Part shown: positions 1-7,836 of the stretch, piece by piece | Position numbering within the stretch: the stretch's first letter is position 1 | Layout: each line of letters begins with the position of its first letter | Assembly: GCA_937915865.1 (NCBI GenBank) | Contig: CALGIG010000076.1 | Coordinates: 179,597-243,596 of the forward strand | DNA length: 64,000 bases | Source: an uncultured Prolixibacteraceae bacterium | GTDB taxonomy: Bacteria > Bacteroidota > Bacteroidia > Bacteroidales > Prolixibacteraceae | Reading direction: 5' to 3' | Notes under the pieces: generated by a model | Databases searched by the model: none | What the model was told of the DNA's origin: nothing | Seen by the model: the letters and a program-made list of their open reading frames with translations, nothing else | Position numbers and translations under genes: made by a program

Positions 1-1376
1 TGCGTTGTGATTACGCCAAATACCTTCATTTCATTCAGTTGAGCCAAAATCGACTCAGCAATGGCGCCACCAAGCATTGGTTCAGTTCCGGTTCCAAACT
101 CGTCGATCAGGACCAATGTCCTTTCGTTCGAGTTTTTCAGGAAAAACTTCATGTTCATTAAATGCGAACTGTATGTACTCAGATCGTTCTCGATAGATTG
201 TTCGTCGCCAATGTCGATGAAAATTTTGTCAAAAACTCCGGCAATCGTATTTTGTTTTACCGGAATGAGCAAGCCACATTGCAGCATATATTGCAGTAAA
301 CCAACTGTTTTCAGGCAAACCGATTTTCCACCGGCATTCGGGCCCGAAATCAGCAGAATGTGTTTTTGCGGTGTCAATCTGACATTTAGCGGCACCACTT
401 TACGGTTTTCGCGGCGCAAAGCCATCATCAGCAACGGATGGACGGCATTGTCCCAGTCGAGCTGGCATTCTTTATCGAGATATGGTTTAATTCCTTCTAT
501 ATCAATAGAATAAATAGCCTTAGCGCGAATGAAGTCAATCTTTCCGAGAAAAGCATACGACTGCATCAGATCGGGCAAGTACGGGCGGATATCGTTGGAA
601 AAAGCAGTGAGAATACGGATAATTTCACGCATTTCGGCGTACTCCAGTTCACGAATTTGGTTGTTCATTTCAACCACTTCGGCTGGTTCGATGTACGATG
701 TTTTTCCGGTTGCCGATTCGTCGTGCACAATACCATTCAGCTTGCGTTTGTGTGCCGAAGCGATGGGAATAACGGCCCGTCCGTCGCGCATGGCTACCGA
801 CGCATCGTCTTCAATCAGGCCATCGTCCTGTGCTTTTTTCAATATTGCCTGAAGCCGTTTTGAAACATTCGATTGCTTGCTAAGCAACTCTTTGCGGATG
901 TGCGCCAAATCAGACGAAGCATTGTCTTTTATTTTTCCGTATTTGTTCAGAATTGAATCAATACGTTCGATGACATACGGATAAACTTGCACTCCGGATA
1001 GAAGTTTTTTCAGGCAAGGTAATTGATCTTCTTTGGTCTGTTTCAGGAAACGAACAATGCCAGAAATGGTTTCCAGCGAACGTTTTAAATCGAACAGCTC
1101 TTCTGTTTCTAAAAAACGACCCTCTATTTTTATTTTAGTAAGAGCTTCGCGCAAATCAAAATAATAGCTCGTCGGGAAATTTTCCATTTCGCGAATGATG
1201 GTCACAAATTCCTGAACCAACGAGAGGGTTTCTGAAAGATATTCATAGTTGGTGTAAAATTCAATTTCGTCAACCAACTCCTTTCCCAGCGAGCTCAGGC
1301 AGCGGGATTTGATTAATTCGCGGATTTTGTCGAAGCCTATTTTTGTTTCAAAATTTTCAGGATAAACCGATAACAT
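1..1376 (-). CDS. mutS2: Endonuclease MutS2, N-terminal part (cut by window edge)
   Basis: MutS-family ATPase of the MutS2 branch, which acts on branched DNA or stalled ribosomes rather than in mismatch repair. The start is the ATG read from 1376; 458 codons are visible and the frame is still open at position 1, so the C-terminal part (normally including a Smr nuclease domain) lies outside the window. The Walker A motif GPNAGGKS is at about residues 345-352 and Walker B LVLIDEFGTG at about 418-427. The last visible residues, VITTH, match the conserved MutS TTHY region. The N-terminal 300 residues form the helical core/lever and there is no mismatch-recognition domain, which points to MutS2 rather than MutS. 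It is divergent from the gene at 1599. Confidence 0.93.
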   Translation of the reverse strand, partial: MLSVYPENFETKIGFDKIRELIKSRCLSSLGKELVDEIEFYTNYEYLSETLSLVQEFVTIIREMENFPTSYYFDLREALTKIKIEGRFLETEELFDLKRSLETISGIVRFLKQTKEDQLPCLKKLLSGVQVYPYVIERIDSILNKYGKIKDNASSDLAHIRKELLSKQSNVSKRLQAILKKAQDDGLIEDDASVAMRDGRAVIPIASAHKRKLNGIVHDESATGKTSYIEPAEVVEMNNQIRELEYAEMREIIRILTAFSNDIRPYLPDLMQSYAFLGKIDFIRAKAIYSIDIEGIKPYLDKECQLDWDNAVHPLLMMALRRENRKVVPLNVRLTPQKHILLISGPNAGGKSVCLKTVGLLQYMLQCGLLIPVKQNTIAGVFDKIFIDIGDEQSIENDLSTYSSHLMNMKFFLKNSNERTLVLIDEFGTGTEPMLGGAIAESILAQLNEMKVFGVITT

Positions 1377-1598
1377 AGATAAATATTAGAATTGCAAAAG
1401 TACAAAGAAGCACAGAGCTTACAAACGATTGATTTCAAGTTTCGACGGGATGGCGGATGGATTTCATCTTTGGGGAGTGATATAATCCCTGAATCCTGGT
1501 TTCTTAATTTCTAAAACATGTAAAATAGCCTTTAAAACATGTGGTTTATTTGGTTTTTTGGCTAAATTTGTTTCAAAACATTCACTAAACAGAAAATT

Positions 1599-1853
1599 AT
1601 GCTACCAAAATTTTTGCTCGCCGATAATTCTCAGGAAATGCCTGACATGCTTTATGTAGTGCATAACGAGACTCCCAGGTTTATTGTGGGAAGCGATATC
1701 GAAGATTTTTCAGTAAATCAAACGATTTACTGGATTGACGAAAAACCTACTGATAATGATTTTATTGAACAGTTGCTTGAGGAAGCTGAAGAGTTTTTGG
1801 AAGCAGAGTTAGAAAACCAGGATAAATTTTTTGAAGACGAGGAGGACGAGTAA
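1599..1853 (+). CDS. Small acidic hypothetical protein
   Basis: An 84-residue protein of unknown function. It has no signal peptide or membrane segment. The first half looks like a small beta-rich domain and the last 30 residues are almost entirely Glu/Asp with a few hydrophobics, suggesting an acidic helix. It ends one base before the ATG of the PspC gene, and its acidic codons (gaggaggacgag) supply that gene's ribosome binding site, so the two are translationally linked. A terminator follows PspC, making this a two-gene unit. I do not recognise the family; the coupling is the best evidence that the gene is real. Confidence 0.75.
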   Translation: MLPKFLLADNSQEMPDMLYVVHNETPRFIVGSDIEDFSVNQTIYWIDEKPTDNDFIEQLLEEAEEFLEAELENQDKFFEDEEDE

Positions 1854-1854
1854 T

Positions 1855-2043
1855 ATGGCAGTAACAAGAAGACTTATGCGGTCGAAAGACAAAAAAATTG
1901 CCGGCGTTTGTTCAGGCCTTGGCGATTACTTCGATCTTGATCCAACTATTGTTAGGATTTTATTTGTAATAGTTTTTTTTGCCGGTGGCGCTTCATTGCT
2001 GGCGTATCTGATTATGTGGATTGTAATGCCGGTGGAACCGTAA
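1855..2043 (+). CDS. PspC domain-containing membrane protein
   Basis: A 62-residue protein that is essentially one PspC domain. The first 25 residues are basic with the family hallmark KKIAGVCSGLGDYF, and residues about 35-57 form a hydrophobic membrane segment ending in WIVMPVEP. PspC proteins are inner-membrane proteins linked to envelope stress; small stand-alone copies are common in Bacteroidota. I place the start at the ATG at 1855 and not at an in-frame ATG at 1831, because 1855 gives the canonical N-terminus and has the purine-rich GAGGAGG of the preceding gene a few bases upstream. Confidence 0.88.
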   Translation: MAVTRRLMRSKDKKIAGVCSGLGDYFDLDPTIVRILFVIVFFAGGASLLAYLIMWIVMPVEP

Positions 2044-2092
2044 TCGATTATGAATGAATAGTTATGGATGATTTGAGATTCGTAACGGAAGG

Positions 2093-2121
2093 AGCTTAAA
2101 GTTTGCAATGAATTTTAAGCT
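2093..2121 (+). terminator. Rho-independent terminator after the PspC gene
   Basis: An 8-bp stem AGCTTAAA / TTTAAGCT at 2093-2100 and 2114-2121 with a 13-base loop is followed by a run of T. It closes the two-gene PspC unit. Confidence 0.65.
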
Positions 2122-2137
2122 TTTTTGTTATGCTCCC

Positions 2138-2250
2138 TAATTCCCCAACCGGGGGACTTTTGGCCGCGACAACTCACATTGTTTGCTCAATAAAAACCAC
2201 GACATTCGCAAAACTGCAACTCAACTCCCTTCTCCAACGGAGAAGGGCTG
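2138..2250. repeat. REP-like palindromes between PspC and tex
   Basis: Two short palindromic sequences. At 2227-2247 CCCTTCTCC and GGAGAAGGG form a perfect 9-bp stem around a 3-base loop, followed by CTGGTGATGAGGC. The same pattern with small changes recurs inside the methyltransferase gene at 34770-34799. At about 2140-2160 there is a second pattern (TTCCCCAACCGGGGGACTTT), whose right half resembles 30104-30119. I read these as members of dispersed REP-like families. Their mobility cannot be judged from this window. Confidence 0.6.
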
Positions 2251-2267
2251 GTGATGAGGCTTTTCTT

Positions 2268-4400
2268 TTACTGTTGTGCCTGTTTCAAGCTCAATTGTAT
2301 GCGCTTGCGAACAAAGTCAACTTCAATAACTTTAACTTTTACATGTTGGTGCAACTTCACAATTTCGCCCGGATCGCTGATGTAGCGGTCGGCCAGTTGC
2401 GAAACATGCACCAAACCATCCTGTTTTACACCCACATCCACAAAAACGCCAAATTTGGTAATGTTGGTCACAATTCCAGGTAGAATCATGCCTACAATTA
2501 AATCTTCAACCTTGTGAATATCCTGCGCAAACTCAAATTCTTTGATTTGGCTGCGCGGGTCGCGTCCCGGTTTGGCCAGTTCTTTTTTAATGTCTTCGAG
2601 CGTGGGTAAGCCAATTTTATCTGTTACGTACTTGTTCCATTCAATTTGTTTTCGGAGTTCTTCGCTTTTTATCAACTCCTGAATGCTGCATTTCAGGTCT
2701 TTGGCAATTTTCTCAACAACAAAATACGATTCGGGATGAACAGCAGAATTGTCCAGCGGATTTTTAGCATCAGAAATGCGCAAAAAACCAGCCGATTGCT
2801 CAAATGCCTTGGCACCCATGCGCGGTACTTTTTGTATTTCGGTGCGCGAGCCAAACGGACCACACTCCTTGCGGTAATCCACAATGTTTTGCGCCAGTTG
2901 CGGTCCTAATCCCGAAATGTAGGTAAGCAAATGCTGTGAGGCCGTGTTCACATTTACACCAACCATGTTCACGCTCGATTCCACCACTTTATCCAGACTG
3001 CTTTTCAACTTCTTCTGATCAACGTCGTGCTGGTACTGCCCCACTCCTATCGACTTCGGATCGATTTTCACCAACTCTGCCAGCGGATCGAGCAAGCGGC
3101 GGCCTATCGAAACAGCTCCGCGTACAGTTACATCGTATTGCGGAAACTCGTCGCGGGCAATTTTGGAGGCTGAATAAATCGACGCACCATCTTCAGAAAC
3201 CACGAAAACCTTCAAATCGCGGTCGTATTGCAGCTTTTTGACGAATGCTTCGGTTTCGCGGCTGGCGGTGCCGTTGCCAATCGCAATGGCTTCAATCTGA
3301 TATTTACTTACCAACGTGTTCATTTTCTTTGCCGCCTGCGCCAGTTCATTTTGCGGCGGATGCGGGTAAATGGTATCGTTAATCAACAGGTTTCCCTGTG
3401 CATCGAGGCAAACCACCTTGCAGCCGGTGCGGTAACCCGGGTCGATGGCCAGCACACGCTTTTGCCCGAGTGGCGCGGCAAGCAACAACTGGCGAAGATT
3501 GTCGGCAAACACGCGGATGGCTTCGTCGTCGGCCTTGTCTTTCGAAAGGTTCGAATACTCGGTTTCAATCGACGGTTCGAGCAGGCGTTTGTACGAATCT
3601 TCGATGGCCATCTCCATTTGATCGGTGCAGGCGTTGTTGCTATTGATGAAAAAGCGCTTCAATCGGTCGATTGGCTCGGTGCTGTCGGGTGTTACCGAAA
3701 CGCGCAAAATGCCTTCTTTCTCGCCGCGGCGCATAGCCATCAACCGGTGCGACGGGCATTTGCGGAGCGGTTCTTTCCAGTCGAAATAGTCGCTGTATTT
3801 GGCGCCTTCCTCTTCTTTGCCTTTCACTACCTTGCTGGTAATAAAGGCACCCCGATCGAATTCGCGGCGCACAATGCCACGGGCGCGTTCGTTTTCGTTC
3901 ACCCATTCAGCAATAATGTCGCGGGCTCCGGCCAACGCATCGTCAACCGACTCCACCTGGTCGTTGATAAACGACTGCGCACGTCCGTCGAGGTTTTTCT
4001 CGAACTGTTTTATAATGATTTTGGCCAGCGGCTCCAAACCTTTTTCGCGGGCAATCATGGCGCGAGTGCGGCGTTTGGGCTTGTAGGGCAGGTAAATGTC
4101 TTCCAATTCAGTTGGATCAAAACACTCGCTAATTCGCTTCTGCAATTCGGGTGTCAGCAAGCCCTGCTCCTGAATGGTATTCAGCACCGTTTCCTTGCGT
4201 TTGAGCAATTCCTCCATTTTTTCCTTGGCGTCTTTCACAGCTTCCACCTGCATTTCGTCGAGACTACCCGTGCGCTCTTTGCGGTAGCGCGAAATAAATG
4301 GAACGGTTGCACCCTCGTCGAGTAACTGGATGGTGTTGTTTATCTGTGCGTATTGTATGCCAAGCTGTTGGGCTATGAGTTGAATAACTTTTTGATCCAT
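2268..4400 (-). CDS. tex: Tex family S1 RNA-binding transcription accessory protein
   Basis: A 710-residue protein with the full Tex architecture. An N-terminal helical region covers about residues 1-200, a YqgF/RNase H-like fold begins near residue 325 (KRVLAIDPGYRTGCK), helix-hairpin-helix repeats lie at about 490-560 (SGLGPQLAQNIVDYR), and a C-terminal S1 RNA-binding domain runs from about 640 to the end (GIVTNITKFGVFVDVG). Tex binds nucleic acid and affects transcription and stress tolerance. The length is slightly short of the usual 720-780 residues but no domain is missing. It is transcribed alone and leftward. A long open frame on the other strand is only a shadow. Confidence 0.95.
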   Translation of the reverse strand: MDQKVIQLIAQQLGIQYAQINNTIQLLDEGATVPFISRYRKERTGSLDEMQVEAVKDAKEKMEELLKRKETVLNTIQEQGLLTPELQKRISECFDPTELEDIYLPYKPKRRTRAMIAREKGLEPLAKIIIKQFEKNLDGRAQSFINDQVESVDDALAGARDIIAEWVNENERARGIVRREFDRGAFITSKVVKGKEEEGAKYSDYFDWKEPLRKCPSHRLMAMRRGEKEGILRVSVTPDSTEPIDRLKRFFINSNNACTDQMEMAIEDSYKRLLEPSIETEYSNLSKDKADDEAIRVFADNLRQLLLAAPLGQKRVLAIDPGYRTGCKVVCLDAQGNLLINDTIYPHPPQNELAQAAKKMNTLVSKYQIEAIAIGNGTASRETEAFVKKLQYDRDLKVFVVSEDGASIYSASKIARDEFPQYDVTVRGAVSIGRRLLDPLAELVKIDPKSIGVGQYQHDVDQKKLKSSLDKVVESSVNMVGVNVNTASQHLLTYISGLGPQLAQNIVDYRKECGPFGSRTEIQKVPRMGAKAFEQSAGFLRISDAKNPLDNSAVHPESYFVVEKIAKDLKCSIQELIKSEELRKQIEWNKYVTDKIGLPTLEDIKKELAKPGRDPRSQIKEFEFAQDIHKVEDLIVGMILPGIVTNITKFGVFVDVGVKQDGLVHVSQLADRYISDPGEIVKLHQHVKVKVIEVDFVRKRIQLSLKQAQQ

Positions 4401-4843
4401 GTGTTAAATTCTGAAATTGGAGTCCGAAGGTAGCTTTTTTAGCTTAAATGCCGGATGAACTAGTTCTGTTTTGTTGATAAATTGGTTGGGAAGTTTTTGG
4501 GATAGCGTTTTGGTATATGAACATAAAGTCTTAAATTTAGAGCCAAATTAGAAATCAGGGAAATGGTAGAATTAGGATTTGAGAAAAGCACTATGAGGAA
4601 TCTGTTGTTGACTACTAGTAAATTGCTTGAGCAACATGAGCAATAAATGTTGAAAAAGAAGTGAATAAAATTTATTATATTAGTAAATATAATTTTTACA
4701 CGTTAACAAATTGATGTAACCCAGAGCACGAAAGCGACAATTTTTCCTTTCTTGGATATTTAAGTAACTATTTCTGATACAGAGGAATAGTATTGCATTG
4801 CTAAAGTCTTTCAAACTCAATATTTTTAACGAAAATATATACA
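4401..4843. other. Intergenic region, nothing recognised
   Basis: 443 AT-rich bases between the divergently transcribed tex and the barrel gene at 4844. I see no ORF with coding character, RNA gene, strong hairpin or copy of the repeats found elsewhere. It must hold both promoters. Confidence 0.6.
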
Positions 4844-5509
4844 ATGAAAAGAAAATATATAATAAGAATAGTAATAATATTCATTGCCATTCTATTTATT
4901 CATAGAATTCAAGCACAGGAAATGTTCACCACTGAAAGTGCTATTGGAATAAAACAAGGAGTTAATATTTCAAAAGTTTTTTTTACGCCCTTAATTGACC
5001 AAAACATGACTAATGGTTATTCTGGAGGAATAATTTTTAAACATATTTCTGAAAGAAGCTTAGGAATACAGATGGAACTTAATTTTCTTCAACAAGGATG
5101 GACTGAAAAATTAGATACAACTGAAAGTTATTTAAGAAGATTAAACCAGATTAACTTTCCATTTATGACTCATGTTGAATTAGGTAAAGGGAGTACTAAA
5201 TTTTTACTAAACCTTGGTCCATCATTGTCATATCTTATTTCAGAAAAAGAAAGTATAAAATTGATTGTTCCCAAAGATGCACGTGTATATTATGGAAAAA
5301 AAATTGATAATACATTGGAATTTGGTCTTTGTTTGGGAATAGGTTTAGTAAAGAATACTCCAATTGGTTCATTTCAATTTGAATCCAGATTATATCAAAA
5401 TTTGAGTGATATTTTTAAAGATCTATCTGATCTTGCTATCTCATCGGCTAAAATTCAATCTATCGAATTGAGTATTTCCTATTTAATTCAATTGAAGAGA
5501 ACAGATTGA
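4844..5509 (+). CDS. Outer-membrane beta-barrel protein (PorT-like)
   Basis: A 221-residue protein with an N-terminal signal peptide ending near QAQ (about residue 25). The mature part alternates polar and hydrophobic residues in amphipathic strands, with features typical of the small PorT/outer-membrane-barrel families of Bacteroidota: an early GIKQGVNISK strand, a middle LNQINFPFMTHVELG strand and a last strand with ELSISYLIQL. No catalytic residues are evident and the role is unknown. The gene is more AT-rich than its neighbours and stands alone, which could reflect recent acquisition, but composition was judged only by eye. Confidence 0.7.
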   Translation: MKRKYIIRIVIIFIAILFIHRIQAQEMFTTESAIGIKQGVNISKVFFTPLIDQNMTNGYSGGIIFKHISERSLGIQMELNFLQQGWTEKLDTTESYLRRLNQINFPFMTHVELGKGSTKFLLNLGPSLSYLISEKESIKLIVPKDARVYYGKKIDNTLEFGLCLGIGLVKNTPIGSFQFESRLYQNLSDIFKDLSDLAISSAKIQSIELSISYLIQLKRTD

Positions 5510-5689
5510 AAATTCAATTAATATTATGTTTATATTTTAAATATTCCATAATAATAGATACTACTTTCTCAGGTACAGCTTGCACTTTTTAGCTTGAAAT
5601 TTGTATTTACGAACAACTCAAAGCTCCTTTTTTAAGACCAATTCTGTTTCGTCCGAAAAGAAGTTTTTGTTTTGTATTAATCTAATCCG

Positions 5690-5816
5690 TTGGCTAAAGC
5701 CAAACAGCCTGTCCCGTTTTAAACGGGAGCAAAGGATATTGTTGTAAGCGAGTCTTGGCAAACTAAATCCCAAAGGGATTAATATTAATCACTGGCGGTA
5801 AAACCGTTGGTTCAAA
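5690..5816. repeat. Cluster of short palindromes (REP-like)
   Basis: In the 425-base gap before the next gene four small hairpins follow each other: GTTGGCTAAAGCCAAAC at about 5689-5705, CCCGTTTTAAACGGG at 5713-5727, AATCCCAAAGGGATT at 5766-5780 and GGCGGTAAAACCGTTGG at about 5794-5811. Arrays of such small stems in non-coding DNA are typical of degenerate REP/RAYT-type repeats in Bacteroidota. No transposase is nearby. I see no gene in the gap. Confidence 0.55.
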
Positions 5817-5934
5817 TAGCGATGCCTGTTCTGTCTGTCTCCATTATATGATTTAGATAAATGACGCAACCATATTCTATTTTTCTGAGTCTTGAAGTTA
5901 AAATCAATATCAAATTATACTTTTGAAACCCATA

Positions 5935-6597
5935 ATGGTAAATCAATTCAAACTTTATCAGACAAAAAATGGCAGCATTAAGCCAACAATTCTGGTGTTG
6001 CTATTTTTCTTGCTTGGAGCATTGAGTTATGCCAATGCCCAAGTTGCTTTTATGGCAGGTGGAAATATTTCGACAATTGGCCATAAAACTGAGATTGAAA
6101 ACATTAAGCCTTCGCTCAATACGCAAGTAGGTTTTTCGGTTCAGCTATATCCTTCGGAAAAGTGGCAACGTATTTCAGTTTTAGCCGAACCCAATTTAAT
6201 CCGAAAAGGCTACAGGCAAACCTTTGAGGAAACTTACTCTTTCGAATTTAATTATTTATCTCTGCCTGTTCTGGTAAATTATTCATTGTCAAAACGTATT
6301 TCTATAAACTCAGGCCTTGAATTCGACAAATTATTTTCGACCAACATTATTCGGGGTCTGAAAACCTACAATCGGTTTGACCTGGGGCTTGTTGCAGGTA
6401 TCGATTATCATTTATGGGGCAGGTTCAGCCTGTATTCGAGATTTACATACGGGTTAGCGCCACTTTTGGATTATTACGAAATTGACGAAATGGGAAACTT
6501 CAATAAGGAAATTCATGATTTGAAAAACAGATGTTTGACCTTTGGAATAAAATTTAACCTGAGCAATGAAAAGATTTGTTTGTATAAGCAATTTTAA
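5935..6597 (+). CDS. Outer-membrane beta-barrel protein
   Basis: A 220-residue exported protein. A signal peptide with hydrophobic core ILVLLFFLLGALSYANAQ ends near residue 36, and the mature protein consists of amphipathic strands with an outer-membrane-barrel pattern (FMAGGNISTIG, VGFSVQLYPSEKW, FDLGLVAGIDYH). I chose the ATG at 5935; an in-frame TTG at 5923 would add four residues. It overlaps the following lipoprotein gene by 32 bases, so the two are probably cotranscribed and may work together at the cell surface. Function unknown. Confidence 0.7.
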   Translation: MVNQFKLYQTKNGSIKPTILVLLFFLLGALSYANAQVAFMAGGNISTIGHKTEIENIKPSLNTQVGFSVQLYPSEKWQRISVLAEPNLIRKGYRQTFEETYSFEFNYLSLPVLVNYSLSKRISINSGLEFDKLFSTNIIRGLKTYNRFDLGLVAGIDYHLWGRFSLYSRFTYGLAPLLDYYEIDEMGNFNKEIHDLKNRCLTFGIKFNLSNEKICLYKQF

Positions 6598-7162
6598 ACT
6601 ACTAATCCTCTGCTTATTATTGGCTTCGTGCAGCGGCATTTTGGTTCCCGACCCGATTGACCCGCGATTACCCAAATACACGGAAGAAGGCAATAATGTT
6701 GCAGGCGCTTTTGTTGGTGAAAAGGTATGGCAATCAATCGTATATTCGTCATTCAGCTATACGTTTAACGAACCGATAATCAGTGTTTACAGCCGAAAAG
6801 ACAGCCTTTCATTTCGATTTACAGGCTCTATTAACAGCGAATCTTCTACGATTGAAGTACACCTGAAAAATCATCATATTACAAAGGCTGAAGATTTACC
6901 AGCTCTTAACGGTCTGAAGATTTCGTTGGATGGAGTGAACGCCACCGCCTATTTTATTCAGAATTACACGCCCGCTGCATTTAACCACAAGGGAATTGGA
7001 CAGGTTTATTTTAGAAGTGTAAAACGAGATTTAACCGGGCAACAGATCATTTTGTCGGGCACTTTTGGTTTTTCGACAACTGATAGTAACGGCAATATAG
7101 TAAAAATTTCTTCAGGCAGATTTGACTATGTGGTTTCTCATGACAATTTTATGACTGAATAG
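6566..7162 (+). CDS. Lipoprotein of unknown function (DUF6252-like)
   Basis: A 198-residue protein with a type II signal peptide whose lipobox LLASC places the lipidated cysteine at residue 22. The following acidic/proline stretch (SGILVPDPIDPRLP) is a typical surface-lipoprotein tether. The body is beta-rich and contains GAFVGEKVWQS and ILSGTFGF, which resembles small immunoglobulin-like lipoproteins grouped as DUF6252; that assignment is tentative. The start codon lies inside the preceding barrel gene (32-base overlap), implying an operon. Confidence 0.65.
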   Translation: MKRFVCISNFKLLILCLLLASCSGILVPDPIDPRLPKYTEEGNNVAGAFVGEKVWQSIVYSSFSYTFNEPIISVYSRKDSLSFRFTGSINSESSTIEVHLKNHHITKAEDLPALNGLKISLDGVNATAYFIQNYTPAAFNHKGIGQVYFRSVKRDLTGQQIILSGTFGFSTTDSNGNIVKISSGRFDYVVSHDNFMTE

Positions 7163-7276
7163 TAATCAGCAATTATCGCCTGAAGTAAAAGTATTTCATC
7201 AAATTTTGATTGAATAAAGTCATTTAACTTCATGTAATTGCCTATATTTAAAACCAAATCACAAACAACACACACT

Positions 7277-7648
7277 ATGAAAAAAGTATTAGGAATATTC
7301 GTCATGTTTTCGATGGTTATGATGTTTTCGGCCACTCAGGTAAGGGCAGAAGCAAAAAATAAACAGCTTTTGGGCGAATGGGTTTACGAAGTTTCGGATG
7401 CTCCTTACGGGTACGAAAAAGGCAGCCTGATTTTTGCTGAAAAAGATGGAAAAACTGTTTTAACCATTAAACTTGAAGCTGGTGAATTGCCGGCAGAAAA
7501 CCTTAAAATTGAAGGTAGTAAAATTTCGTTTTCGGCTTTGGTTGAAGGAAGTACAGTAAACATTGAGCTAACTCGCGAGAAAGACAAATTAGTTGGGAAA
7601 GCCGATAGCCCCGAAGGCCCCAAAACCATTACGGCTAAAAAGAAATAA
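7277..7648 (+). CDS. Small exported beta-rich protein
   Basis: A 123-residue protein beginning with a clear signal peptide (MKKVLGIFVMFSMVMMFSATQVRAEA). The mature 95 residues are a set of short strands (QLLGEWVYEV, GSLIFAEKDGK, KISFSALVEGSTVNIELT) resembling a lipocalin-like or calycin-like small barrel, ending in a lysine-rich tail. I chose the ATG at 7277, which starts the signal peptide; an upstream in-frame ATG at 7238 would put 13 polar residues before it. It stands alone, followed by a terminator. No function can be assigned. Confidence 0.65.
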   Translation: MKKVLGIFVMFSMVMMFSATQVRAEAKNKQLLGEWVYEVSDAPYGYEKGSLIFAEKDGKTVLTIKLEAGELPAENLKIEGSKISFSALVEGSTVNIELTREKDKLVGKADSPEGPKTITAKKK

Positions 7649-7663
7649 GCAGAAATGCTAGAA

Positions 7664-7689
7664 AAGGTTGGAAGTTGAATTCCGGCCTT
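7664..7689 (+). terminator. Rho-independent terminator
   Basis: A 10-bp stem (two G-U pairs) AAGGTTGGAA / TTCCGGCCTT with a 6-base loop is followed by TTTTT. It ends the small exported protein gene. Confidence 0.7.
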
Positions 7690-7836
7690 TTTTATTAAAG
7701 CACAGATTCGTTTTGCCTAAAAAATTAAACTTTCGGTAATTGCCATGCTGGTTTTTATATTTTTGTAAATCATTGGCAAAAGCCATTGTTTCGGTAGCCC
7801 GAATTTGTTTACCAATATCATATTTAAGAGTTTACA

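Noticed and set aside
2130..2483. A 117-codon plus-strand ORF after PspC
   Set aside because: It runs through REP-like repeats into antisense of tex and has no coding signature.
3228..4325. A 365-codon open frame on the plus strand opposite tex
   Set aside because: It lies wholly within tex, which has full-length domain support; the composition is an artefact of the antisense frame and no known motif appears.
5923..5934. TTG start extending the barrel protein
   Set aside because: The ATG at 5935 gives a normal signal peptide and TTG starts are rare.
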